Source: CAIQJJ01 sp964606085
GTDB taxonomy: Bacteria; Chloroflexota; Anaerolineae; Anaerolineales; UBA4823
DNA: 64,000 nt
Direction of reading: 5' to 3'
Assembly: GCA_964606085.1 (NCBI GenBank)
Contig: CAZSFD010000009.1
Coordinates: forward strand, 1 to 64,000
Part shown: positions 47,413-55,485 of the stretch, piece by piece
Layout of the letters: each line of letters begins with the position of its first letter
Position numbering within the stretch: the stretch's first letter is position 1
Translations under genes and position numbers: made by a program
Notes under the pieces: generated by a model
What the model saw: the letters and a program-made list of their open reading frames with translations, nothing else
Database searches by the model: none
What the model was told of the DNA's origin: nothing

Positions 47413-49308
47413 TTAAAGTGGCGCGACAACGGCTTCCGCCATTTCAGCAGGTTTGTCGCTATTCCCATTGCCCTTGCCATTCCCATTTCCGCCAAACACA
47501 TCGCCATAGGCCATCTCGCGTTCGTGGCGGAACTGCTGCGTGTACAGGCGGTAGTAGTGCCCGTTCTGGCGCAGCAACTCGGCGTGCGTGCCCATCTCAG
47601 CGATCTTGCCCGCCTCGATGACGATGATGCGGTCGGCGCGACGGATGGTGGACAGGCGGTGGGCGATGACGAAGCTGGTGCGCCCCTGCATCAGGTGTTC
47701 CATGCCACGCTGGATCAGCGCTTCGGTCAGGGTGTCCACTGAGCTGGTGGCCTCGTCCATGATGAAGATTTCGGGGCGAGCCAGCACAGCGCGTGCCAGG
47801 CTGATCAGTTGCTTCTGGCCGGTGGAGAGCAGGTTGCCGCCCTCGCCTACCTGGGTATCGTAGCCTTTTTCGAGCGTGACGATGAAATCGTGCGCGCCGG
47901 CCAGTTTGGCGGCTTCTTCCAGTTCTGCATCGGTAGCGTCCAGGCGGCCATAGCGCAGGTTATCACGCACCGTGCCTGAGAACAGATGCGGCGTTTGCAG
48001 CACCACGCCGATGCGGCTCTGGATGCTATGCAGCGTGAACGTGGTGTAATCCTCGCCATTGATGCGCAGCACGCCGCGCTTCGGCTCGAAGAAGCGGCAC
48101 ACCAGGTTGACGATGGTACTCTTGCCGCCACCCGTCGGGCCGACCAGGGCAATCGTCTCGCCCGGTTTGACCGTCAGGCTGAAGTCGGAAAGCACCATGG
48201 TGGGATTTTCTTTGTCGGCTTCGTCATCGTAGAAGAAATCTACATGGTCGAATTCAATCGCACCCTGGATCGTGCCAGGGTCGGCCGCACCGGCAAAGTC
48301 CTTCACGCTCGGCACGGTGTCGAGCAGCTTGAAGATGCGCTCTGCCGAGGCCACCGAGTTCTGCATGTCGGCGTAGACGCGCGCCAGGTCTTGAATCGGC
48401 CACAACATGAAGCTGACATAGCTGATGAAGGCCTGGATACCGCCCAACGTGATCACGCCGGCGATGGATTGCACGCCACCGTACCAGATGATGGCGCTCA
48501 ACACGAAGGCCGAAATCATCTGCACACTCGGCAGGAAGAGCGCCGAGAGCCAGGCCGAGCGGTAGCTGGCGCGGTACATCTCTTTGGTCAGTTCCTTGAA
48601 TTCTTCCAGGTTCTCGGCTTCGCGGCCCAACGCCTTGACCACGCGCACGCCGGTCACGTTTTCGTTGTAAGCGCCGGTGATCTTCGAGTTGGCCTTGCGC
48701 GAGGCGCGGTATTCCTTCAAGATCAGCTTGCGGAACCACACCGCCACCGCAATCAAGACCGGCAGCACTGCCAGCACGATCAGCGTCAGTTGCCAGTTGA
48801 TGGTGAACATGAAGATGGCCGAGGTGGTGATGTTGATCGAGGCCCAGGTGATGTCAATCAGGCCCCAGGTCAGCACATTCGAGACGCGCTCCGAATCGGA
48901 GGTGACGCGCGACATCAACCGCCCGACCGAGTTCTGGCTGTAATACGACAGCGACAGGTCTTGCAGGTGCTTGAACATCTTCTTGCGCAGGTCGTAGTTC
49001 AGGCGTTCGCCCAACACCGCCGCCAGGTAGATGAATATGAACACACCCAGCGATTGCGCCAGCATCAGGCCGATATATACCCCGGCCAGTTGCAGCAGGG
49101 CGCTGGCATCTTTCCCGACCACGCTGCGGTCAATGATATCTTTGTTGATGATGGTGAAAAAGCCGTCCATCGCCGAGACGATGCCAATCGCCAGCACAAA
49201 GCCCGCCACCCATGTCCAGTAGGGTTTGAGCAACTGCGCAATGCGTTTGATCACGCCGCCGGTCAATTGTCCGCTAAATTCATCTTCTTCGAGTTCAACG
49301 TGTGCCAT
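47413..49308 (-). CDS. ABC exporter half-transporter (ATP-binding and permease, MdlB/MsbA-like)
   Basis: This is 631 residues: six transmembrane helices (about 30-330) and an ATPase domain. 'NVTGVRVVKALGRE' is the coupling region of the membrane domain. In the ATPase, Walker A is GPTGGGKST, the signature is LSTGQKQLISLARA (LSGGQ altered to LSTGQ), and Walker B is 'IFIMDEATSSVD'. The C terminus ends in a Gly/Asn tail 'GGNGNGKGNGN'. It lies 84 nt after a second half-transporter and the two would form a heterodimer. The usual substrates of this class are lipids, drugs or peptides. Confidence 0.92.
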   Translation of the reverse strand: MAHVELEEDEFSGQLTGGVIKRIAQLLKPYWTWVAGFVLAIGIVSAMDGFFTIINKDIIDRSVVGKDASALLQLAGVYIGLMLAQSLGVFIFIYLAAVLGERLNYDLRKKMFKHLQDLSLSYYSQNSVGRLMSRVTSDSERVSNVLTWGLIDITWASINITTSAIFMFTINWQLTLIVLAVLPVLIAVAVWFRKLILKEYRASRKANSKITGAYNENVTGVRVVKALGREAENLEEFKELTKEMYRASYRSAWLSALFLPSVQMISAFVLSAIIWYGGVQSIAGVITLGGIQAFISYVSFMLWPIQDLARVYADMQNSVASAERIFKLLDTVPSVKDFAGAADPGTIQGAIEFDHVDFFYDDEADKENPTMVLSDFSLTVKPGETIALVGPTGGGKSTIVNLVCRFFEPKRGVLRINGEDYTTFTLHSIQSRIGVVLQTPHLFSGTVRDNLRYGRLDATDAELEEAAKLAGAHDFIVTLEKGYDTQVGEGGNLLSTGQKQLISLARAVLARPEIFIMDEATSSVDTLTEALIQRGMEHLMQGRTSFVIAHRLSTIRRADRIIVIEAGKIAEMGTHAELLRQNGHYYRLYTQQFRHEREMAYGDVFGGNGNGKGNGNSDKPAEMAEAVVAPL

Positions 49309-49320
49309 AGGGTTTCTCCG

Positions 49321-49384
49321 TTACAGGTCGAAAGTCGCCGGTCAAAAGTCTTTTCAACCTTTGACTTTCGACTTTCGACCTGTT
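49321..49384. repeat. word-repeat dyad (GTCGAAAGTC family) between the ABC exporter genes
   Basis: CAGGTCGAAAGTCGCCGGTCAAAAGTC is mirrored by GACTTTCGACTTTCGACCTG. It fills most of the 84-nt gap between the two half-transporter genes. Confidence 0.85.
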
Positions 49385-49392
49385 TCTTGTTG

Positions 49393-51243
49393 CTAATTCT
49401 TGCTAATGACTCCCGCGATATCCTGTTCCAGTTCGGTTTCGATGCGGGTTTGGATGTCGTAGATGCGACGGTACATGCCTTCTTGCGCCACCAGTTCGTC
49501 GTGGGTGCCCATCTGGATGATGTGACCCTTATCGAGGACGAGGATCAGGTCGGCATCCATCACGCTTTGGATGCGGTGGGCGATGATGAAGGTGGTGCGG
49601 TTTTCCATCAGTTCGTCGAGTGCGCCGCGGATGCAGGCTTCGGTCTCGGTGTCTACCGAGGAGGTCGAGTCATCCAGGATCAGGATGGGCGGGTTCTTGA
49701 GCAGGGTGCGGGCAATCGCCACGCGCTGCTTCTGGCCGCCAGAGAGCGTCACGCCCTTCTCGCCGACCAGGGTGTCGTAGCCTTCGCGGAAGCCGGCGAT
49801 CACATCGTGAATGGCGGCGGCCTGGGCGGCGGCCTCCACTTCGGCTTGCGGCACGTCGCGCCCCACGCCGTAGGTGATGTTTTCACGGATCGAGCGCGAG
49901 AACAGGAAGGGTTCCTGCTCGACGATGCCAACCTGGTTTCTCATGTACTGCCGGGCGTACGCTTTCAATTCGACGCCATCCAGCAGCACGCGGCCCTCGG
50001 TGTAATCGTAGAAACGCGGCAGCAGGTTGACCAGCGAGGTCTTGCCCGACCCGGTGGAACCGAGCAGCGCCACCGATTGCCCCGGCTTGCACGAGAAGGT
50101 GATATTTTTCAGCACAGGCTCGTCGGCTTCGGCGTATTTGAACGAGACATTCTCGAAAACGATCTCGCCGCGCGGCTTCTCGCCGGGGATTCGGCCATCG
50201 GTCAGCGGTTCTTGCTCGCGCTTGATGATGTCCATCACGCGGTTATACGAAACCATGCCCGACGACGCCTGCACGATCAGGCGGCCCAGGTTGCGCATCG
50301 GCCAGATCAGCCAGCCCAACAGACCCACGTACGAGATATACGCGCCCGGCGTGATCTCGCCGTTGATCGCCAGGATCGCCGCAAAGGCGAACCCGCCGAT
50401 CATCTGCAGCGAGCAGACGATGTCGGAGAGCGGCCAAAACAGCGTGTGCATCACCGAAAGTTTGCGCCCGAGGGTGAACTTCTTCCAGTTTTCTTTCTCG
50501 AACTTGTCAATCTCGTAGGTCTGGCGGGCGAAGGCCTTCACCACGCGCACGCCGGTCAGGTTTTCCTGCAGGGTGGTCGAGAGCTTCGCTTCCTGCTCCT
50601 GATAGGCTTCGTAGGCTTTGGTGACGATGCGGAAGAAGTAGATCGAAACCAGCACGATGATCGGCATGGCGATGACGGAGATGAGCGCCAGTTTCAGGTT
50701 GAAGAGCGCCATAGCGGTGAAATTGATCACGAAGATCACGGCCACGCGCCAGATGCCAATGGACTGGTCGGCGATGAAGCGGCGCACGGCATCCACGTCG
50801 GATGTGCTGCGTTCAATCAGTTCGCCGGTGGGGGTTTTGTCGTGATAGCTGAACGGCTGACGCTGGGTGTGGTCGAAGACGAAATTGCGCAGCCGGCGGG
50901 TCACGCCTTCCGATGTGTAGGCCGAGAGCTGACCGCTGAAGAAGCTCATCAGCCCTTCGACCAGGGCCAGGCCCAACAGTCCCAGCGCAAACAGCCCGGC
51001 CACGCGGCTGAACTGCTCCACCAGGGTTGTGGCCGGATCGTGAGCAAGCAGCGCATCGGCGAAGCGGCCCATCAGCAGGGTGTTGCCGGTGCGGGCCAGC
51101 GAAGCGACGGTCAGGGCCAGCGCCGCGCCCAGGTAGGGCCAGCGGAAACCCGTCATCATGCGCCACAGGCCCACCAGCCGGAATTTGGCGATGGCTTTGC
51201 GGAAGTCATATTCGTGCGGAAAGGGGGTGGTGAGTGGGGTCAT
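49393..51243 (-). CDS. ABC exporter half-transporter (ATP-binding and permease, MdlA-like)
   Basis: This is 616 residues. Six transmembrane helices (about 40-330), coupling segment 'ENLTGVRVVKAFARQ', Walker A GSTGSGKTS, signature LSGGQKQRVAIART, Walker B 'ILILDDSTSSVD' (Asp in place of the catalytic Glu) and switch His in 'FIIAHRIQSV'. The missing catalytic Glu here, against an intact DEATS in the partner, suggests one degenerate and one consensus ATP site in a heterodimer. ATG 51243 has GGAG upstream; the frame open to 51348 is repeat DNA. The 33-codon peptide gene lies 260 nt upstream. Confidence 0.92.
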   Translation of the reverse strand: MTPLTTPFPHEYDFRKAIAKFRLVGLWRMMTGFRWPYLGAALALTVASLARTGNTLLMGRFADALLAHDPATTLVEQFSRVAGLFALGLLGLALVEGLMSFFSGQLSAYTSEGVTRRLRNFVFDHTQRQPFSYHDKTPTGELIERSTSDVDAVRRFIADQSIGIWRVAVIFVINFTAMALFNLKLALISVIAMPIIVLVSIYFFRIVTKAYEAYQEQEAKLSTTLQENLTGVRVVKAFARQTYEIDKFEKENWKKFTLGRKLSVMHTLFWPLSDIVCSLQMIGGFAFAAILAINGEITPGAYISYVGLLGWLIWPMRNLGRLIVQASSGMVSYNRVMDIIKREQEPLTDGRIPGEKPRGEIVFENVSFKYAEADEPVLKNITFSCKPGQSVALLGSTGSGKTSLVNLLPRFYDYTEGRVLLDGVELKAYARQYMRNQVGIVEQEPFLFSRSIRENITYGVGRDVPQAEVEAAAQAAAIHDVIAGFREGYDTLVGEKGVTLSGGQKQRVAIARTLLKNPPILILDDSTSSVDTETEACIRGALDELMENRTTFIIAHRIQSVMDADLILVLDKGHIIQMGTHDELVAQEGMYRRIYDIQTRIETELEQDIAGVISKN

Positions 51244-51267
51244 AAAGGCTCCGGGGGGAAAGTTACT

Positions 51268-51352
51268 TGTTGCTCGATATTCGATACTCGACAATTCGTA
51301 ATTCGATAGTGTTTTGCTAATGCCGAATGACGAATTATCGAATAACAAAGGA
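51268..51352. repeat. word-repeat tract (TCGATATTCGATACTCG family)
   Basis: TGCTCGATATTCGATACTCGACAATTCGTAATTCGATAG is followed by CCGAATGACGAATTATCGAATAAC, of the same family as the tracts at 24541 and 39752. It lies between the peptide-gene terminators and the ABC exporter start. Confidence 0.8.
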
Positions 51353-51393
51353 TCAGATGGCTTGAATCAATGCGGTATCCGGCCAAAATGTGA

Positions 51394-51427
51394 CAAAAAA
51401 ACGGCCACGATACTTGCACCGTGGCCG
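51394..51427 (-). terminator. second terminator downstream of the 33-codon gene
   Basis: On minus, CGGCCACG (51427-51420) pairs with CGTGGCCG (51409-51402) around a 10-nt loop, followed by TTTTTTT (51401-51395). Confidence 0.8.
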
Positions 51428-51440
51428 CAAAGGGCGAAAA

Positions 51441-51478
51441 ACAAACAAAAAGGCCACGGGCTTGGGTGCTCCGTGGCC
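51441..51478 (-). terminator. first terminator downstream of the 33-codon gene
   Basis: On minus, GGCCACGG (51478-51471) pairs with CCGTGGCC (51459-51452) around an 11-nt loop, followed by TTTTTGTTTGTTTTT. Its stem is nearly the same as that of the second terminator. Confidence 0.85.
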
Positions 51479-51502
51479 GATTTCAATCAAGCGTGAAAAC
51501 GA

Positions 51503-51604
51503 TCAGCAGGCGGCGAACTGTGCCGCGGCGCACCCCGACAAGGCAAAGAAAACGTCCTTAAGAGCGCTATCTTTGTGTGGGTTGGAAGAACGAACATTGG
51601 CCAT
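51503..51604 (-). CDS. 33-residue Cys-containing peptide with own promoter and terminators
   Basis: This is a short frame with every sign of an expressed unit. It has a near-consensus promoter (51646-51675), AAAGGAG at 51622-51616, 11 nt to the ATG at 51604, and two tandem terminators after its stop. The peptide has a charged, polar front (MANVRSSNPHKDSALKD), then VFFAL and an end SGCAAAQFAAC with Cys at residues 25 and 33. That split looks like a leader plus core of a modified or exported peptide, but no modification enzyme lies in the window. An in-frame ATG seven codons earlier (51625) has no ribosome-binding site. The two ABC exporter genes downstream are possible partners. Confidence 0.6.
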   Translation of the reverse strand: MANVRSSNPHKDSALKDVFFALSGCAAAQFAAC

Positions 51605-51645
51605 CTTGCGGGATACTCCTTTCATAGAATTGACAAGCGACGGCG

Positions 51646-51675
51646 AGTGTATCACGGGCGTCGAAGTTGTGTCAA
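51646..51675 (-). promoter_or_regulatory. near-consensus promoter for the 33-codon gene
   Basis: -35 TTGACA (51675-51670), an 18-bp spacer and -10 TACACT (51651-51646). It begins 12 nt after the helicase stop, so the short gene does not depend on helicase transcription. Confidence 0.8.
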
Positions 51676-51687
51676 GATGCGAGATTG

Positions 51688-54204
51688 TCAGACAGTGATT
51701 TTCGTCAGAATGGCCAGCGCTTCGCGCTTGCCGCCATAACCGTTTTGGCCGCCTGGCCCCACGCAGGCCGGGCAGCCATCGGCGCAGGCGCAGGTCGAGA
51801 CCACTTCTAACGCCCGCTGCACCAGGACGGTGTGTTGCTCAAAAAGCCGGGCGCTGAAGCCGATGCCGGCGGGGACGAGTTCGTAGATGGCGGCAGCGGG
51901 TTGCCCCTCGGCCAATGGCGATTGCGGGTCGGTATGCACGCTCAGATCGCCGATGTCGCACATCAGAAAGAGCGGGGCCAGTTGCCACAATACATAGCCC
52001 AGCCCGGCCAACCCTGAGCGGATGCGCACGGCGGTCTCGGCGCGGCGGTGACAGGTCGGGCAGAGGGTGATCAGGTTGGCGGGTGTGTTGGCTTCTTGCG
52101 CGGTGGCGAAGGCGCGAAATGGGATTTTGTGATGAACATCGTGGGCGCGGCCGGCTTCGGGGGCGTTGCACATCTGGCAGGTGTAGCCGTCGCGGGCGCG
52201 GATTTGGCGGGCCAGCGCCGGCCAGCCGGGGCCGTAATCGTTGGGGGCGTTCGACCACAGGCCGTCGGCTTGCAGGGCGGCCACGGTGGTTTCGTCGAGT
52301 GTCAGCCAGTAGCCTGCCGTTTGCAGGGTGGTGGGGGGCAGGTCGAGCGGCTCGAAACCCAGGTTTTCGCGGCTCAGCCAGCGCACACGCCGGAACCCGC
52401 TGACCTGGGTGGTGACTTCAATCTCGCCATGGGCCTTTTGGCCGCCAGGCACGGGCGTAACGGCCAATTGGTTGAGCAGCGTCAGGGTTGTATCTCGCTT
52501 GGGTTCGGTGTAATAGTCGCCGTCGAAGGGCAGCAGGTGGGCGCGGCCGTTGTCGAGGTCGAGTGTCTCGATGAGATAGGTTTGGCTTTCGTGCAGGTAA
52601 ACGGCCCCCGGATGCACCATCCACAGAGCGGATTCAAAATCCACCTGGCCGATGGTGGTTTCGTTGGCCTGTAAGATGATATTTTCAGCCCCGGCGCTGC
52701 GCAGCGAAACCCCCTGCGCCGGATACTTCTCAGACATCCAGAAGTATTTCCGCCCGGAATGGTGCAGTTCGCCTGATTGGCTGAGAAATTCGAGAAACGC
52801 TTGCAGGCTTTCGGCGGGCAGGCGGCCAAAGGTTTCACCAGCCTGGAAGGGCAGTTCGAAGGCGGCGCAGCGCAGGTGGCCGAGCAAAATCAGCAGGTGA
52901 TCGGGGTTGACGAGCGCCTGTTCGGGCGTGCGCTCGAAGAAGAATTCAGGATGTTTGGCGAGATACTGGTCGAGCGGGTTGGCCGAAGCGATCAGCACGG
53001 CCAGCGAAGCGGCCGCGCCGCGCCCGGCGCGCCCCATCTGCTGACGGGCGGAGGCGATGCTGCCGGGGTAGCCCACCAGCAACGCCGCGCCCATCCCGCC
53101 GATGTCTATGCCCAGTTCGAGGGCGTTGGTGGCCACCACGGCACGCACGCTGCCGTCGCGCAAGCCGTGTTCGATTTCACGTCGTTGGGCTGGCAGGTAG
53201 CCGGAACGATAGCCACGGATTGTTGAATTTTGATTGTTGATTTCTGATTGGCGGTCGCGTAAACCGCGCAGGAGCATTTCGACCCCGCGGCGGGATTGGC
53301 CGAAAAGGATCGTTTGCACATCGGCGGCGAGCAGGTCGTCGGCCAGGCGGGTGGCCTCGCTGGCGGCCGAGCGGCGCAGGCCCAGGTCGGGATCCACGAT
53401 GGGTGGATTGTAGATCAGCAAGTGGCGCGCCCCGCGGGCTGAACCGTCATCGTCCACTACCTGCACCGGGCCTTCAACCAGCCATTCGGCCAACTCACCG
53501 GGGTTGGCGATGGTGGCCGAGGCGAGGATGAAGTGCGGTTCGGCCCCGTAATGCCGGGCCACACGCCGCAGCCGCCGCAGCACGTTGGCCACATGCGAGC
53601 CGAACACGCCGCGGTAAGCGTGCAATTCGTCAATGACCACGAAGCGTAAGTGCTGGAAAAAATCGCTCCAGCGGGTGTGGTGCGGCAGGATGCCGGTGTG
53701 CAGCATGTCGGGATTGCTGAGCAGGATGCGGGCGTTGGCGCGGATGGCCGGGCGCTGGCTGGCGGGGGTGTCGCCGTCGTAGATTGCTGATTTTAGATTG
53801 CTGAGTGCTGATTGCGTGGTAAGCAGGTCGTTGAGGGCGGTGCGTTGATCTTGGGCGAGGGCTTTGGTGGGGAAGAGGTAGAGGGCGCGGGCGGTTTCGT
53901 CGCGCAGCAGGGCATCCAGCACGGGCAGGTTGTAGCACAGGGTTTTGCCGCTGGCGGTGCTGGTGACGACGACGACGTGTTGGCCGGCTTTGGCGTGCAG
54001 CCAGGCTTGCTGCTGGTGCGTGTACAGAGCGCTGATGCCCTGGACGCGCAAAGTTTTAGCCAACACCGGGTGCAGCTCAGGCGGGAACGACTCGAAACGC
54101 GCCGGGCGGGCCGGGAGGGTGTTCCAGGCAACCACATTGCCGCCAATATCGGGATCGGCGCGCCAGCGGGAAAGCAGAGGCAGGAGACGGGGAATGGGGG
54201 GCAA
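51688..54204 (-). CDS. DEAD/DEAH helicase with DUF1998 (MrfA/YprA-like) and internal HNH domain
   Basis: This is 838 residues. Helicase motifs: Q-like 'YTHQQQAWLHAKAG', Walker A TSTASGKT, DELH in 'FVVIDELHAYRG', SAT in 'ASATIANPGE', then motif VI 'QQMGRAGR'. The C-terminal DUF1998 zinc cluster CACADGCPACVG is at about residue 805. Unusually, an HNH-endonuclease module is placed between them (about residues 670-725): 'RDGYTCQMCNAPE', 'HDVHHKIPFR', 'NLITLCPTCHRR'. MrfA-type helicases repair DNA crosslinks. The start is a TTG at 54204 with no clear ribosome-binding site. Two word-repeat tracts are translated in frame (53218-53252, 53781-53815). Confidence 0.88.
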   Translation of the reverse strand: MPPIPRLLPLLSRWRADPDIGGNVVAWNTLPARPARFESFPPELHPVLAKTLRVQGISALYTHQQQAWLHAKAGQHVVVVTSTASGKTLCYNLPVLDALLRDETARALYLFPTKALAQDQRTALNDLLTTQSALSNLKSAIYDGDTPASQRPAIRANARILLSNPDMLHTGILPHHTRWSDFFQHLRFVVIDELHAYRGVFGSHVANVLRRLRRVARHYGAEPHFILASATIANPGELAEWLVEGPVQVVDDDGSARGARHLLIYNPPIVDPDLGLRRSAASEATRLADDLLAADVQTILFGQSRRGVEMLLRGLRDRQSEINNQNSTIRGYRSGYLPAQRREIEHGLRDGSVRAVVATNALELGIDIGGMGAALLVGYPGSIASARQQMGRAGRGAAASLAVLIASANPLDQYLAKHPEFFFERTPEQALVNPDHLLILLGHLRCAAFELPFQAGETFGRLPAESLQAFLEFLSQSGELHHSGRKYFWMSEKYPAQGVSLRSAGAENIILQANETTIGQVDFESALWMVHPGAVYLHESQTYLIETLDLDNGRAHLLPFDGDYYTEPKRDTTLTLLNQLAVTPVPGGQKAHGEIEVTTQVSGFRRVRWLSRENLGFEPLDLPPTTLQTAGYWLTLDETTVAALQADGLWSNAPNDYGPGWPALARQIRARDGYTCQMCNAPEAGRAHDVHHKIPFRAFATAQEANTPANLITLCPTCHRRAETAVRIRSGLAGLGYVLWQLAPLFLMCDIGDLSVHTDPQSPLAEGQPAAAIYELVPAGIGFSARLFEQHTVLVQRALEVVSTCACADGCPACVGPGGQNGYGGKREALAILTKITV
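53218..53252 (-). repeat. word-repeat insert inside the helicase gene
   Basis: TTGTTGAATTTTGATTGTTGATTTCTGATTGG-type words. On the coding strand they read RQSEINNQNSTIRG within the helicase C-terminal domain. Confidence 0.75.
53781..53815 (-). repeat. word-repeat insert inside the helicase gene
   Basis: AGATTGCTGATTTTAGATTGCTGAGTGCTGATTG-type words, same family as at 53218. On the coding strand they read TQSALSNLKSAI in the first helicase domain, between the motif I and motif II regions. Confidence 0.75.
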
Positions 54205-54212
54205 GGGGCAGG

Positions 54213-55064
54213 TTATTCGAGCGATTTTTTACTGCGCGTTTTTTGCAGTTGCACCGAGGGGATGCGCTTTTCGAGCAGCGCCAGCGAGATTTCGATGCAC
54301 TCACGCGCTTCGTCGGCGGTGGTGGTACCGATAGTGACCATGTCTACGTCGCGGATGGTACTCCAGACGAAGGCCAGGCCCACGGGGGGTAGCAGTTTGC
54401 CGGCAGCCAGGGGTTTGATCGTCATCACCGGTTTTTTGGCGTTGCGGATGACCTGCATCACCCAGTCGGTTTCCACTTGCAGCAAAAAGCCGGCGGCGTT
54501 GTAGAGTTGGATGTACGTTTCTATGTCGGCGTTTTGCTTGTCGGCGTAGATGACGGCTTCGGGCATGTGCGTGGAAAGGCCAGGGATCATGCCGCGTTGG
54601 CGGATCAGCCTGGCGTACATATCCCAATCGCGGATCACGCCAGCGCGGCGGTCAATCAGCGCATCGGTCACGGCCTGGTGCGGCAGGCAGAAGGTAGCGC
54701 CATAGGCAGCGCACTGATCAAACACGGCTTCGGCGCTGCCGCTGTTGGGGCCAGCCGCCACGCCGGGGGTGAGATCGAAACCGGGGGTGTAGATGCGGAT
54801 GATCTTGCGTCCGGCTTTTTGTTCGGCGTCGCGGATGGCATATTCCAGGTGGTCGTTGAGCGGGCCGAGTACGGCATCAATATCGTATTCCAGGAAAGCC
54901 TCCAGCACGGCAGCGATGCGCTCACGCGTTTGCAAATCGCGGATGAATTTGTCTTTGGCCAGGCTGGTATGTGAATAGCCCAGGAACCAGTTGGTGCCGA
55001 TCAGCAGCCGCGGCAACGACACGCCGCCAACTACGGTACGCGGAAACAGGGGAGTGGTTGACAT
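54213..55064 (-). CDS. conserved hypothetical protein, probable TIM-barrel fold
   Basis: This is 283 residues, soluble, with no signal peptide. The alternation of short beta strands and helices ('RLLIGTNWFLGYSHTS', 'DIDAVLGPLNDH', 'IIRIYTPGFDL', 'LPHQAVTDALIDRR', 'MIPGLSTHMPEAVIYAD', 'PVMTIKPLAAGKLLPP', 'VDMVTIGTTTADEARE') looks like an aldo-keto reductase or epimerase-type (beta/alpha)8 barrel. I recognise no catalytic tetrad and cannot name an activity. A GAGGT site precedes the ATG. It ends 8 nt before the helicase frame, so they may share a transcript. Confidence 0.6.
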   Translation of the reverse strand: MSTTPLFPRTVVGGVSLPRLLIGTNWFLGYSHTSLAKDKFIRDLQTRERIAAVLEAFLEYDIDAVLGPLNDHLEYAIRDAEQKAGRKIIRIYTPGFDLTPGVAAGPNSGSAEAVFDQCAAYGATFCLPHQAVTDALIDRRAGVIRDWDMYARLIRQRGMIPGLSTHMPEAVIYADKQNADIETYIQLYNAAGFLLQVETDWVMQVIRNAKKPVMTIKPLAAGKLLPPVGLAFVWSTIRDVDMVTIGTTTADEARECIEISLALLEKRIPSVQLQKTRSKKSLE

Positions 55065-55175
55065 ATTTTTACCTCACAAGGGAAATGGGGGAAATCACAG
55101 ACGTGTGTGTATTAAATCAAGAAATCGAGCGAAGTGCAATGGGTAGAAAATAGCCAAATAAAAATAGCAATTTTA

Positions 55176-55206
55176 ATTTGACCATTATCAAATGACAAAG
55201 TAAAAT
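55176..55206 (+). promoter_or_regulatory. promoter with palindromic operator for the ArsR-DUF2087 operon
   Basis: -35 TTGACC (55178-55183), a 17-bp spacer and -10 TAAAAT (55201-55206). The inverted repeat ATTTGA-N6-TCAAAT (55176-55193) covers the -35, a likely operator for the ArsR-type regulator in the operon. Confidence 0.7.
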
Positions 55207-55236
55207 CTAATTACACAAGAAACAAAGGAGTAGTGT

Positions 55237-55485
55237 ATGCAACCTGAATTTGAAGCCATCCTGGCTTCCGACTTGCCCGATGTCGAAAAACTGAGCCGGG
55301 CCTACCAGTTTATTCTGGACGATCAAATGGCTTATGGCCGGCGCGAGATCGAATTGCAAAAAGCGCTTGGCGATGAAGAAGCGCTGATTAAAGAGAAGAT
55401 CAAACTGGGCGTGATGGAATATACCCACGGGATTTTTGCCTATTGTTACCTGCGCGTCACCGGAAAGAAGCTCAGCCATGAGTAA
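55237..55485 (+). CDS. small hypothetical protein, first gene of the ArsR operon
   Basis: This is 82 residues, mostly helical by pattern and acidic at both ends ('FEAILASDLPDVEKLSRAYQ' at the start, 'KIKLGVMEYTHGIFAYCYLRVTGKKLSHE' at the end, given in part). No family was recognised. AAAGGAG precedes the ATG and a good promoter lies 30 nt further upstream. It overlaps the ArsR-type regulator gene by 8 nt and is therefore co-translated with it. It may be the effector or partner controlled by that regulator. Confidence 0.65.
   Translation: MQPEFEAILASDLPDVEKLSRAYQFILDDQMAYGRREIELQKALGDEEALIKEKIKLGVMEYTHGIFAYCYLRVTGKKLSHE

Noticed and set aside
47986..51309. Very long plus-strand open frame (1107 codons) opposite the ABC exporter genes
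   Set aside because: It crosses two genes and the repeat-filled gap on the other strand and has no recognisable domain. It is a shadow of the two ABC half-transporters.
51604..51625. Earlier ATG (51625) as start of the short peptide gene
   Set aside because: It has no ribosome-binding site; AAAGGAG lies between it and ATG 51604, so the later start is better supported.
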